Below are positions 17,801-24,227 of a DNA stretch of 33,683 nucleotides, piece after piece. The notes under the pieces were generated by a model, which ran no database searches, was not told where the DNA came from, and worked only from the letters and a program-made list of their open reading frames with translations. The stretch is from Planctomycetota bacterium (GTDB taxonomy: Bacteria > Planctomycetota > UBA11346). A program made the translations under genes and the position numbers. The stretch spans positions 1 through 33,683 of the forward strand of contig JALHRW010000033.1 of assembly GCA_022841245.1 (NCBI GenBank), written 5' to 3'. The stretch's first letter is position 1; each line of letters opens with the position of its first letter.

Positions 17801-20800
17801 CTGGCTGTTGTCGACCACCAGCGCGAGCGGGGCGATCGCCTGGACGACCTACGACCACGCCGGCCGCGTGGTGCGGCAGGTGAATCCCGCCGGTGGCTGG
17901 ACCTGGACCGGCTACGACATCCACGGGACGCCGACCCAGGTCATCTCCCCGGTGCTCAATCCGTCGCGACAGGAGACGGATGCGGATGGCGTATCGACCG
18001 CCGTGGTCGATGCGCGTGGCGTGCGCGACAGCTGGTCGTTCAGTTTGACCGGTTCGGTGCAGCAGATCACCACCGTGCGAGGCCAGGCACCAGGCGACGG
18101 TCCGGCCTCGATCGAACAGACTCTGGTGAACCTGGCCCCATCCCCGGCTGCGGCATCTGGCACCCAGCTCCCCGGCAACGCGGTGGCCCAATCGGTGATC
18201 CTGGATGGCCACCGCAACCAGGCCCAGACCACGCTCGTGGAGCGTGATATAGACGGGTCGCCACTGCGGCTGAGCGGCACCGGCCGACCGGAGCAGATAC
18301 TGCGCCAGTCATCGACAGGCGCCACCTGGCTATCGCAACAGACCAGGCATGAAGCCGACAGCCATGGCGCCTTCAGGGTGGCCAAGCGCACCAGTTCGGC
18401 CGAAGAGACGCTCGCTGGGCTGCCGAAGAGCACCACGGACGAACGCGGCCAAGTCACGACCTCGACGCCGAATGCATTGACCGGCGAGGTGGACTGGGTC
18501 ATCCGCGGCACCGGCGCCCAGCAGCAGGCGACCTGGGTGGCCACGCGTGACGCCTTCGGCCGTCCGACCCTGGAGAAGACGCTGCTGCCCGCCAGCCCCG
18601 GCCAACCGGCCCGGACCAGCGAGCGGACCTCGGACTATAACGCCCTGGGCCAGCTGGTGAGCGTGGCGATCAAGGACGGTCCGACGACGACCTACGCCTA
18701 TGACGTGGATGGCCGCCTGATTCGCGTGACGCGTGGTACGGACGCACCGGTCACACAGTCCTACGATCTGCTCGGCCAGGTGACGGCGGAAGGACCGGCG
18801 GGCCAGCAGACGACGCGCCTGTTCGACGCCCTGGGTCGTCTGGTGCGGACCACGCGTGGCGGGTCGACGACATATCAGGACTATGATCCCGCCCATGGCG
18901 CGCTTGTACGGGTCATCGAGCCAGGCACCCGCGTGACGACCTATGAGCGGAATGCCCGCGCCCACGTCACCGCCGTCCAGCTTCCGGATCAGAGCCGTAT
19001 GGAACTCGGCCGCGACCGTGTTGGTCGCATGGTGTCGCGCAAGCGCTCTGGAGCGACGAGCGGTGAAAGCTGGACGCACGACCCGCAGACCGGTCAGCTG
19101 GCGACCTATCAGGACCGGAGCGGACGGACAACGATGTTCGGCTATACCGCCACCGGGAGCCGCAATGCGATCACGCTCCTGGATGCGCAGGGCACGGTGG
19201 TGGCCAAGCGATTCCCGGGGACTGCTGACCTGAGCGGTGCTGCCGATGGCGCCATCCGCTCCCAGGTCATGCGGGAACTCGTAGGCGCCGACCTGCAGGA
19301 TCCCAGTGCGACCGGCAAGCTGATGGAATGGCGGACGGACATATCGGGGCATCTGGTGGCTCAGGTGACTCCGGCTGGGACCATGAGCAGTGCGCATGAC
19401 GTGGCCGGCACGCCCCTCTCGCGGGCCTTCCTGGAGTACCGCTATGATGGCGCGAACCGGCTGGAGCAGATCTTCCAGGGCGGCAACCAGCAGCTGCGTC
19501 AAAGCTACACCGGCGATGGGCGGCTGGAGCGGCAAGAGCTGCCCAACGGCGTCGTCCGCACGTTGGGTTACGACAACCAGGGCCGACTGTTCCAGGTCAC
19601 CGTGGAGAGCGGCAACGACGCCATGCACTGGGCGGTCCGTCGGGACGACCTGGGCCGCATCCGCTGGGCCTCCGGGCCGGAAGGCGAGACGAGCTACCAG
19701 TATCTGATCGACCGGCTGCACCTGGAGAGCCGGACGGGCAGCGACGGCGAGGTGATCGCCTACGGTCATGACCAACTGGGCAATCTCGAGCGGATGGACA
19801 GCTATGCTGGTGTCGCCAACCGGAGCGAGGCCTTCGGCGGCGGAGCCATGCCGGCGATGCTCATCGCGCAAGCGGGCTCGTGGAGCGTTGCTGACGGACA
19901 TCTTGTGGCGGCCTCGGGCGTCAGCGAGATGACCTGGCTGCTGGCCGAGTCCGGCCGGCTGATCGCTCCGGTGCTCTCCGTGGCGGTGTCAGGTGACGGC
20001 CTGCCGGATATCGCGCTCGATGACGATAATCCCTCGACGGCAGCCGCGATCATAGCACTCGAGGTCAGCCTCCAGGATGGCTTGCGCATGGGACGGCTCG
20101 AGCTGAGCAACGCGGGCTCGCTCGCGGCGCTGGTGCACAGCACGTGGCTCCCGCTGCCGCAGGCAGGTCGTATCGAAGCCAGCGTGGGAGCGACCGGCAT
20201 CGTGGTCGCTCGCTTGACCGATGCGAATGGACAAGGCGCCTCGGTGGAGGCCGCCCTGCTGAGCGAACTGGCTGGTCTCGACAAGGCGACGTTGGAGAGC
20301 GGCAGCGCCACGGCCTGGTTTGATGACCTGCAGTGGGCCACCGCGACGCAGAAGACGGCCTCGGCGCGTCTCCTGAATACGGATCACCAGATCGCCACCG
20401 TCACCGAGGACGTCATCTTCGGCAACGGCAGTCCAACGCAGACCACGACCATCGAGAACACCTACGACGTGGCCGGCAATCTCACGCGTGAAAAGACCAC
20501 GCTGCCGAACGGACAGGTGGTGGAGTCATCAGCCTCCTTCGATGTTTTCGATCGCCTGGTCTCCAGGACCACCCCAGCTGGCACGGTCGCATACCGCTGG
20601 GCTCCTGGTGGGAACATCCCCGTCGGCGAGACCTTCACCGACTCGAGTGGTGGGGCCCCCATCGACACTGCCATCCTGGCTGACGACCGGGGGTTGCTGC
20701 AATATGGCGCGACGCAATACGGCAGCATCGGCACAGGCCAGGCCCTGTGGGAGACCAGGGGCAGCGCACGGATCACCTATGCCATCGACGCCCGCGGACA

Positions 20801-22274
20801 CGTCGGCGGACTCATTGGCGACCTGGGCCAGGTCCATCACAGCTGGGCTGGCCAGATCGGCTATCTCGACAAGCGCCACTACACGGCCTACGGCATCCCG
20901 AGCATCCGAACTGCCGAGGCGATACAGATCGACAGCTCGTCGGCGACGCTCAACTACCGTCTGATGCATGGTCCGGTGGTAGGGCCAGGTTACCGGGGTG
21001 GTTGGACGGATGGCAAGAGCGGACTCCAGCGATTCGGAGCGCGGTGGTATGCGCCGAAGCTTGCGCAGTTTATGACGGAAGATCCGGCGAAGGCGGGGAA
21101 TGCGTGGTATGCCTATTGTGGGGGCGATCCGGTCAACCGGTGGGACCCGAGTGGTCTTGATGACGTCTCGGTAAACAACGGCGAAGTGATGTGGGACATC
21201 CAAGATGAGGCTGGAACTACGGTTGGCAGCATCCCGCTCGGCAGGTCCTTGGGTCGCATCCCCATTGGATCGGATAGAGTATCTGGCGAGATGGCCTCTT
21301 TGACTTTCGGCCAGTCTGGCTGGGGGACCAGTGTCGACATTGCGACCCTTCGAGACATGGCCAAGCGCAGCGGTGCCGGTGCGTCTCGTGATCGCGGGGA
21401 TCTGGAACGAGCCGTGGCGAACTGGATTCGTATAGCCGCTGGCAGAAGCCCGGACGCCTACGGGCAGGCCGCGGCAGCATGGAATGAGGCGCGTAATCCA
21501 TATACGACGGTTTCAGTGCCAAGCATGCCCTTCTCAGAGGGGCAGCAGCTAGGACCGATAGCGGTGCGTAAGGGCTCTGCGCAGCATAGGATGGCTCAAG
21601 CTGGAGCAGCCATGCTCACCGTCGCGGGATCTCCATTCCAGCCAATGCTAGAAGTTCGAGATGTTGGGGCCTTGGCCGTTTCTGATCCTGATTCGGTCAG
21701 GATGTCGAGTTGGCTAGGCCAGGATTCACGGGCAATGATCCGAGCGGGAATGTCTCCTGGTGATGTTGCGCTACTACAGGCTGGTCCACGGATTGTCTTG
21801 GCTGGATTCGTTGCTGCGCCCGGTGTTCCTGGGCTAGCTGCACGATTCGATAGATACCTCACAAGGGGGATTGAGAATAGCCTAAGTGGGATGAGCATTG
21901 CGCCTCTATTGAGCGTTGGTTCGGTGGCGCCCGAGGCAGGGTTGTTCTCACGCGGCTCATTTAGGGTGGCTTCTACAAATGCTGCGCTTGCTGCTGCTCC
22001 TGTTCGGAATGGCGTCCGTATTTGTGAGGCATGCAGTGTGTCAATAGATGGGGAACTGACAGTTCAGACGTCTGCTGGACTTCGGGTGCGGCGCGGGTTT
22101 GATCTTGATCATTACCCGACTACATGGGCAGAGAGGGTAGATGACATGAAATGGTCGCTAATCCCTCCATCGAGGGCTGAGGTCCGGGACATATTCAATG
22201 CTGACTTGCGGGCGTTGTGCCCGTCCTGTAATCAGAACCACGCCTGGGAAGGCATACCTGGACCGTTCAAATGA
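8808..22274 (+). CDS. Giant secreted PA14/Ig-like/RHS-repeat protein with C-terminal HNH nuclease toxin
   Basis: ATG 8808 gives 4488 residues; a GTG at 8772 adds 12 residues before the signal peptide (RR..R, then hydrophobic core ending LVMA|AEP). Order by base position: three PA14 modules with FN3-like linkers (8907-10740), PKD-like (10750-11030), Big-like (11031-11300), a putative-Ig module and three 76-residue Ig-like repeats (11565-12235), a Calx-beta-like module (about 12590-12950), a chitobiase-C-like module (12960-13230), an unassigned block of lower GC (14150-15640), then RHS core with many YD repeats (15715-21160) ending RFGARWYAP..FMTEDP and NRWDPSGL. An inserted beta-sandwich-like domain sits at about 19840-20340. 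The variable tip carries the HNH toxin. Family knowledge: RHS shells encapsulate and deliver a toxin, often to competing cells. The immunity gene overlaps its stop codon. Confidence 0.92.
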   Translation: MSCAQTDTRRNSARFSMALVGWALCTLVMAAEPGLQATYYDNQDLTGPTVTRVDPNLNFNWGSGSPDASIAADYFSARWTALVRPRYSENYTLYVTTDDGVRLWVDGRLVVDAWIAKSSTTLSVVVPLVAGTAHQLRVEYFELAGQASARLEWSSQSQVREVIPGSCMDAVAVAPVQPIQVAAAFVPAGTSLSWKMHSVDVTSFELERQDSSGVFAPLGAVAGTMREFVDVGTPVAGVPVNYRVRAVNAAGASAWIPVQALLPTGADATGLLATYWDNIDFTGTWVQRIDPTINFAWGAGSPAPQLGVDTFSVRWTGFLTPPTTGLYTLYATTDDGVRVWIDGTMVINAWVDRAATTSTAVIPLTAGQPHAIRMDFYEKGGDATARLEWSGPEVERMVIPAGQMHAGQVLPQTPTRLVAATTSLATVPICLTWQAVDADQATFVIERAVDDGQFAAVATVSGTARTWDDATAQVGGVLRYRIRGVSSQGAGGWAQVDATLPPLATTPGYWATYWDNRDFTGTWLKRLDPLIDFSWASSAPAPHIAADTFSVRWTGAVIPVASGTFTFHATSDDGVRLWVDESLVIDSWIYRSAATSTGTAELTAGAVHQIRMEFFEGAGNATARLEWSGPGVARALVPAIQLASSVAPSITAAARATPDPVSGNSAAVAVTATDDGPSSALTYTWSASGPGQVTFTPNNSNAAQQAQANFQAAGSYELTVTVRDAGGLSTTSMVPVTVVQTATSVVVTPIEVEIPAGTSQTFTARLLDQFGAVLASPSNVAWTVSGGGGIVSTGVVTADFTAAGCGGVGQHTVTGSVAGFSGTATVVVSTTGAMPAIRPPFTASGTVGIPFSYTIKACNGPTGFAATNLPAGLSVDAVTGVISGMPQATGATTATLLASNAHGTGTASLACSIAIGTPVITWADPAPIPAGTLLSASQLHATASVPGSFVYTPAVGTDLPAGSHQLSVAFTPADTANYLPATATTTLVVQAQVPVITWAAPAPIVYGDALTAAQLNATTTVSGTWAYQPELGIILEAGTHPLTVVFTPTDLTRYTTATAEVSLVVQQRVPAITWSNPAAITASTALSASQLNATASLPGSFAYSPGLGAILPAGTHTLTAVFTPTDAVNHTSASATVALTVLATQEQTPSLTWSVSSGAIPAAGGSATLTASLDQAASVTATAQIWWSGFADVTSFETLPTSISIPAGATSATVTVTTAPNATFGRAVTLQGLLVHPDGCVVGATQTATIDVAATPKLPQVSWRGSDVHVFQGESAASLQVTLDRVASTDLHITYNVAGTAVAGAVDGDNHLQPVSADYLMLSGTLLIPSGSTSATLDVALGDAATATDERTVVLGLTAGAAYRLGATTTTTVRIVPRGTQPPALAAPIIDPPSGSFLDHVLVHMQASPVSAAVWYTMTSDGTTPANPVPGEAQRYRDGVSLSAGSYRIKAVSAWSTTSGWTAGPAAEARILVQASGNDGDGGNDGSGPISPPAGELTSVVSPACLQFTVDPASNLQVTVFACVETTDQDGYTQRQIYAAVPAQVDGAGRGWVNVPLHPRSTTTALIVGVDALGTRTQTQKTITWTPTDLLDGTQPVVIRAGDSILACLGQPAQSATASSQASAPPAGYGTVLAASTVDPAALPYLIASGIPGFLPIQAQAGEPVILQYPRSGSFSPQVTRTDGSSVQTSRSIKATGARFTDPAGPLLAQTGFPRPVSVNIDPLSDGYVEAFIEDGSGSLSSGSGEQSISLTVDDFLDASGSGWGPWTINHPRVVLRTTGPDRLIIASREITAFKLAMEPVMMWSLGRMNVIPHISGSLLSSSELIVDGKRATLSWTQSRDTDIGVGFDIGIIPVWKTSPDKNVWGSIDVRQRGAKSDIRLTSSTDIGFPQRDGVEIQTASSGGEWNLVVGGKTLGELAEYFAVPEGEELFAYLPDDLFIRQYGEVYDVWRAVLPVYAPVRFKIPNSPIIESRLSVTPPLELTEDEQPFSEGRITYGFAGSSVSAQISTSSMVAFDWGRVQVLGHTWQISEWGTEPIVISVGDSVTLAVESEGTPGRFKDRTYYDPEGRIYVSRGVQLPMDLAMKLLVDPSYAVTPTDSGLRVEQSFSYTEPGSYTAKMSIRNSIFPLAGISGDDWPGSPATYWFTSTVDGHTEINSNWVWILVTGEKMGESSNGYAFTDYKEPNELPPYQKDVVLTDVSGRLEIVSLRESGTVLVFGANGSLTQHRSEQYSGDGSGMMASSISDTFGVKDNKWRRDDECVLKIAATDNENRPFNGSARISRITPSVGISPDGGTPTLDVGGGASVCTANGNVMQIIPVVNRGGNQLSLTMTYNSQEGLDHGYGPGWRTNWDMELLGGYLVDETGARVAQTGPAGGPAYINTGKSISRRDGTWLDFDDLGKLTRIRHVNGRTWSVERNSDGFITTVTDSWGTPDLVLHPKPVERNRQTGLSALWIRQDGTWDVAMSGNPVVTNGAQAWKFAYHGEDKSYALSEMTITGCSVADAANRGIIPATHTKSFTYETITESNQLFGQQVNYARCTEVKIGGEHIWAIAYTKGQDTAADVLQRSRTVVTDPLGHTTTWYQPTWGSWTHLIDAGGVVHRRELKNNVLSTWTQVGEEKPAGTPSTGHREDEVVVTLDGVTRLPLRTRRLLSSTGVEQVTDYAWNTQSGKIPEGMALLNRITQFAVEGIDGSGSPVDLVYDRTYYLGGKQAGQLRQSRGPQGVVTNEVNSEGVLTSVKDPNEQTWKIRETVAGLRYTESTPASRGTTMTASTRDQSLPGQITRPTGEVLELTYDAFGRVITTTDVKTGATSSTVFGAFGEVLQSTDVDQRVTTWTYDSLLRAARQHVVLPDAKPGPPGSPAPPQTATVPDVVWNYTKDTLNGSTCWLTTQTRAGIPQALSKQWQDALGRTVRSQQFHSSGVSAAGMITSSYQAQTSTWTYGSSGTAGRVLEHATGEGVHQLVTTYQHDYAGRLLRSEAQVEVEGLKPSQVWTRNNLGWLLSTTSASGAIAWTTYDHAGRVVRQVNPAGGWTWTGYDIHGTPTQVISPVLNPSRQETDADGVSTAVVDARGVRDSWSFSLTGSVQQITTVRGQAPGDGPASIEQTLVNLAPSPAAASGTQLPGNAVAQSVILDGHRNQAQTTLVERDIDGSPLRLSGTGRPEQILRQSSTGATWLSQQTRHEADSHGAFRVAKRTSSAEETLAGLPKSTTDERGQVTTSTPNALTGEVDWVIRGTGAQQQATWVATRDAFGRPTLEKTLLPASPGQPARTSERTSDYNALGQLVSVAIKDGPTTTYAYDVDGRLIRVTRGTDAPVTQSYDLLGQVTAEGPAGQQTTRLFDALGRLVRTTRGGSTTYQDYDPAHGALVRVIEPGTRVTTYERNARAHVTAVQLPDQSRMELGRDRVGRMVSRKRSGATSGESWTHDPQTGQLATYQDRSGRTTMFGYTATGSRNAITLLDAQGTVVAKRFPGTADLSGAADGAIRSQVMRELVGADLQDPSATGKLMEWRTDISGHLVAQVTPAGTMSSAHDVAGTPLSRAFLEYRYDGANRLEQIFQGGNQQLRQSYTGDGRLERQELPNGVVRTLGYDNQGRLFQVTVESGNDAMHWAVRRDDLGRIRWASGPEGETSYQYLIDRLHLESRTGSDGEVIAYGHDQLGNLERMDSYAGVANRSEAFGGGAMPAMLIAQAGSWSVADGHLVAASGVSEMTWLLAESGRLIAPVLSVAVSGDGLPDIALDDDNPSTAAAIIALEVSLQDGLRMGRLELSNAGSLAALVHSTWLPLPQAGRIEASVGATGIVVARLTDANGQGASVEAALLSELAGLDKATLESGSATAWFDDLQWATATQKTASARLLNTDHQIATVTEDVIFGNGSPTQTTTIENTYDVAGNLTREKTTLPNGQVVESSASFDVFDRLVSRTTPAGTVAYRWAPGGNIPVGETFTDSSGGAPIDTAILADDRGLLQYGATQYGSIGTGQALWETRGSARITYAIDARGHVGGLIGDLGQVHHSWAGQIGYLDKRHYTAYGIPSIRTAEAIQIDSSSATLNYRLMHGPVVGPGYRGGWTDGKSGLQRFGARWYAPKLAQFMTEDPAKAGNAWYAYCGGDPVNRWDPSGLDDVSVNNGEVMWDIQDEAGTTVGSIPLGRSLGRIPIGSDRVSGEMASLTFGQSGWGTSVDIATLRDMAKRSGAGASRDRGDLERAVANWIRIAAGRSPDAYGQAAAAWNEARNPYTTVSVPSMPFSEGQQLGPIAVRKGSAQHRMAQAGAAMLTVAGSPFQPMLEVRDVGALAVSDPDSVRMSSWLGQDSRAMIRAGMSPGDVALLQAGPRIVLAGFVAAPGVPGLAARFDRYLTRGIENSLSGMSIAPLLSVGSVAPEAGLFSRGSFRVASTNAALAAAPVRNGVRICEACSVSIDGELTVQTSAGLRVRRGFDLDHYPTTWAERVDDMKWSLIPPSRAEVRDIFNADLRALCPSCNQNHAWEGIPGPFK
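8907..10740 (+). repeat. Three tandem PA14-FN3 units (about 710 bp each)
   Basis: Units begin with GLQATYYDNQ (8907), GLLATYWDN (9615) and GYWATYWDN (10329). Each contains a TTDDGVR(L/V)W(V/I)DG or SDDGVRLWVDE motif and ends with ATARLEWSGP or a close variant. The second and third are closest at DNA level. PA14 modules bind carbohydrate, suggesting attachment to a glycan surface. Confidence 0.8.
11565..12235 (+). repeat. Three tandem 228-bp Ig-like repeats
   Basis: ITW codons start at 11565, 11793 and 12021, an exact 228-base period. Each unit follows the pattern ITW..PA.I, then QL.AT, Y.P..G..L.AG.H.L...FTP.D, then LVVQ or similar. They resemble MBG-type beta-sandwich spacers of large surface proteins. 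Confidence 0.75.
21161..22274 (+). other. RHS C-terminal toxin tip: pre-toxin linker plus HNH/Zn nuclease
   Basis: After the conserved end of the RHS core the sequence changes character and GC falls. The first 280 residues or so are a linker with no recognised fold. The last 85 residues are an HNH-type nuclease: C4406-x-x-C4409, then FDLDHYP with D4434 and H4435, then LCPSCNQNH with C4471, C4474, N4475 and H4478. The two Cys pairs would hold a structural zinc, and the H/N/H residues the catalytic metal. It would cleave DNA in a target cell. The short distance from the final histidine to the end (ten residues) is typical of toxin tips. Confidence 0.75.
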
Positions 22275-22849
22275 CAGATGCTGGAGCAACTGATTGGGGT
22301 TCTCTTTATTTTGACCATTTCGAACGCTATCTTGGCCGAGCCAAGGAGCACCTAGTGCATCGTTTTATTGATGACGTTGGCGATGTTCAGGCGTTCTGCT
22401 ACGATGGAGTTATCGCGGACTGCTGGGCTATCGCTTCCCTCGGCTTGACCAAATGCGCTCCTCGCATTGGTGCCCTTTGCGAAGTTCTATGTGTTGTTGA
22501 TTCAGACCACCGCATATTCGCGGAGTCCTTGTTGTATTCGATGTCCACTTTGGCGACCAAGGGCGAGCGGTTCGGGTGGGGCATGGCTGTTTGCGGTCTT
22601 TCGGAAAGGCTGCGTTCAGCGGGAAGTAAGTCAGGGATGGACGGATTCTACTTTTCCCGTCTAGCTAATGCTCCGCCAGAGTTCGCTATCGTCGACGGTG
22701 GGGGCACTAAGGGTGCTATGTATTCTGCTATCCCGATCAGGGAATCCGAATACCAGTACTTCTATAAGTTCGGGGTCGAGAGATTTGAAAAGGCCCTGGC
22801 GGATTCTGGAGTGGACATTGTTCAGATGTCCCGGCCGTCAATCGTCTGA
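22271..22849 (+). CDS. Immunity protein, suppressor-of-fused (SuFu)-like
   Basis: ATG 22271 overlaps the toxin stop (ATGA), so the two are translationally coupled. The product is 192 residues, cytoplasmic, acidic, with no signal peptide. It has the SuFu-domain pattern: an N-terminal helix, a strand reading VQAFCYDG, a WAIASLGLTKC-like segment, an E-V-L strand, the ALVxG-type core replaced by MDGFYFSRLANAPPEFAIVD, then YSAIPIRESEYQYF and the terminal SGVDIVQMSRPSIV. SuFu-family proteins are known immunity partners of HNH and other nuclease toxins in polymorphic toxin loci. Its role would be to bind and block the HNH tip in the producing cell. Codon use is AT-richer than the upstream RHS core, consistent with the toxin-immunity pair being exchanged as a cassette. 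Confidence 0.7.
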   Translation: MTDAGATDWGSLYFDHFERYLGRAKEHLVHRFIDDVGDVQAFCYDGVIADCWAIASLGLTKCAPRIGALCEVLCVVDSDHRIFAESLLYSMSTLATKGERFGWGMAVCGLSERLRSAGSKSGMDGFYFSRLANAPPEFAIVDGGGTKGAMYSAIPIRESEYQYFYKFGVERFEKALADSGVDIVQMSRPSIV

Positions 22850-22872
22850 CTGTCCCGCCCCCGTCGCCCACC

Positions 22873-22961
22873 ATGCACCCCAGGCCATCACCGACTGGGC
22901 CCTGGGGTGCTGGGTCAAACGCGACATCAACCACCCCAGGTCGCCGTGGCCTGGGGTGCAT
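22873..22961. terminator. Paired hairpins within a 15-bp inverted repeat
   Basis: ATGCACCCCAGGCCA (22873-22887) and its exact complement (22947-22961) frame the region. Inside, GCACCCCAGG (22875-22884) pairs with CCTGGGGTGC (22901-22910), and CACCCCAGG (22932-22940) with CCTGGGGTG (22950-22958), giving two tandem hairpins of the same stem. It lies between convergent genes, so a bidirectional terminator is likely, though no T-run follows. The layout also resembles a REPIN, an inverted pair of REP elements. Confidence 0.5.
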
Positions 22962-22963
22962 CG

Positions 22964-24139
22964 TTATAGTGGAATGTTAAATTTCTTGGACCGCATGCGT
23001 GATGAGGATCGGACGCGCTTGATTGAATCAGCTATTAGTGCGTCTAATTGTTTGGCCTGCAGTTCATGTAATTTTTGAATGTCCTCACGAATTGCTTGTG
23101 AAAATCTGTCAGTAAATTGTTTTGGTGTTATATGATTAGGTAGATTTGAGATGACATTCTGCATCCTGGCGTTTTGTACCGCGGCAAAGGTGATGGAATG
23201 TGCTGCATTTAATCCGTTGGCCAATTGGTCCATGGCCAGTCCAATCTGAATGGGAACGCCTTTCATAGCGTTCTTTGACCGATCGTAAAAAAAGCGTTCA
23301 AACCACTCTATTAAATTTCTTTCTGGGCGCCTTAGAACCTGATTAATAGATAGCGCTGTGAGCCAATATGCATCTACCATGCCTTGGGCAAGATCGGATG
23401 ACATATTTGACAGCATCTCGATGTTATTCTCGCATGCATCTTGAGACATCTGCTGTTTCATTTCAAGTATTTTGGCTAATTGCCGAGTTTTTCCAAGTTT
23501 TTTGAGAACGCTGTTAACGTTATCCGATGGCAAAGGGGATGCTCTTTCTGATTTCACCTGTTCCTCAGCCCTTCGCAGCAGCCAATCATAGGTGTGAATT
23601 TCGATCCGATTGTCATGTGCTTCTTGATCTATGGATCGTTGGCCGACCTGGGAAATATTGCGATCTCGTCCAATGATTATTATCCCAGGTATCGCAGGTG
23701 TTATGTCTGCCAATTCAAGGCCATGGAATTTCTTTGGCCGACTTGCATAATCTTTGTTGTCTTCAACCCATCGCCTCCAGTCTTTTATTTGGCGAATTGC
23801 GTGACGGAGTTGCCTGGATATGTCGCCGGATTTTGTCAGTAATGGAGCAGTGGGTGACTCGATTTCTACTGCCGTCCAGGTGAATCCTGCCTTGTCCTGA
23901 TCGCCAATCATGAAGTCGGTGATATACTCGGTGCCCAGTTTTTTCTGTGGGATAACATACCTGCCTCGACCGCCTCCCATGTTCGCTAGAAGGACAATGG
24001 GATTCCTCTCAAGAAACAATTGTAATTCACGTTCTGATTTTGACTTTTGAATTAACTGACGAAAACGAAACAGTGAATTTGGCTTGATGGAAGCCCAGAG
24101 AACCAGAGAGCCTTGCCAGGAAAATTCGGTTTTCGGCAT
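22964..24139 (-). CDS. Shedu-like antiphage nuclease (SduA/DUF4263 family)
   Basis: The product is 391 residues. The N-terminal part carries the DUF4263 pattern: SERELQLFLERNP, then LGTE71YITD75FMIGD, then WTAVE92IE94SPTAPLLTKSGD, then LRHAIRQIKDWRRW with Q117. E71, D75, E92 and E94 fit the PD-(D/E)xK-like nuclease core, where VEIE is a common form in this family. The C-terminal 200 residues are helical without a recognised domain. Known Shedu proteins are single-gene antiphage systems that cut DNA. Base composition is clearly AT-richer than the flanking GC-rich genes, which indicates transfer. On its strand TTGACC lies at 24167-24172 and could be a -35 element. Neighbours are a toxin-immunity pair and phage debris, a typical defence setting. 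Confidence 0.75.
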   Translation of the reverse strand: MPKTEFSWQGSLVLWASIKPNSLFRFRQLIQKSKSERELQLFLERNPIVLLANMGGGRGRYVIPQKKLGTEYITDFMIGDQDKAGFTWTAVEIESPTAPLLTKSGDISRQLRHAIRQIKDWRRWVEDNKDYASRPKKFHGLELADITPAIPGIIIIGRDRNISQVGQRSIDQEAHDNRIEIHTYDWLLRRAEEQVKSERASPLPSDNVNSVLKKLGKTRQLAKILEMKQQMSQDACENNIEMLSNMSSDLAQGMVDAYWLTALSINQVLRRPERNLIEWFERFFYDRSKNAMKGVPIQIGLAMDQLANGLNAAHSITFAAVQNARMQNVISNLPNHITPKQFTDRFSQAIREDIQKLHELQAKQLDALIADSIKRVRSSSRMRSKKFNIPL

Positions 24140-24184
24140 GGCTCAAGTGTCATCAGAATTTGTTTTGGTCAATCTTGCTAAAGG

Positions 24185-24220
24185 AGGGCTGGAGCCGGCC
24201 ATCGCTGACCGGCCCCAGCC
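24185..24220 (-). terminator. Rho-independent-like terminator after the capsid remnant
   Basis: GGGCTGG-A-GCCGG (24185-24197) pairs with CCGGC-C-CCAGCCC (24208-24220) around a ten-base loop, with one unpaired position in each arm. On the minus strand it begins eight bases after the capsid-fragment stop and is followed by TCCTTT. It sits ahead of the Shedu gene and would insulate it from upstream transcription. Confidence 0.55.
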
Positions 24221-24227
24221 CCATCGT

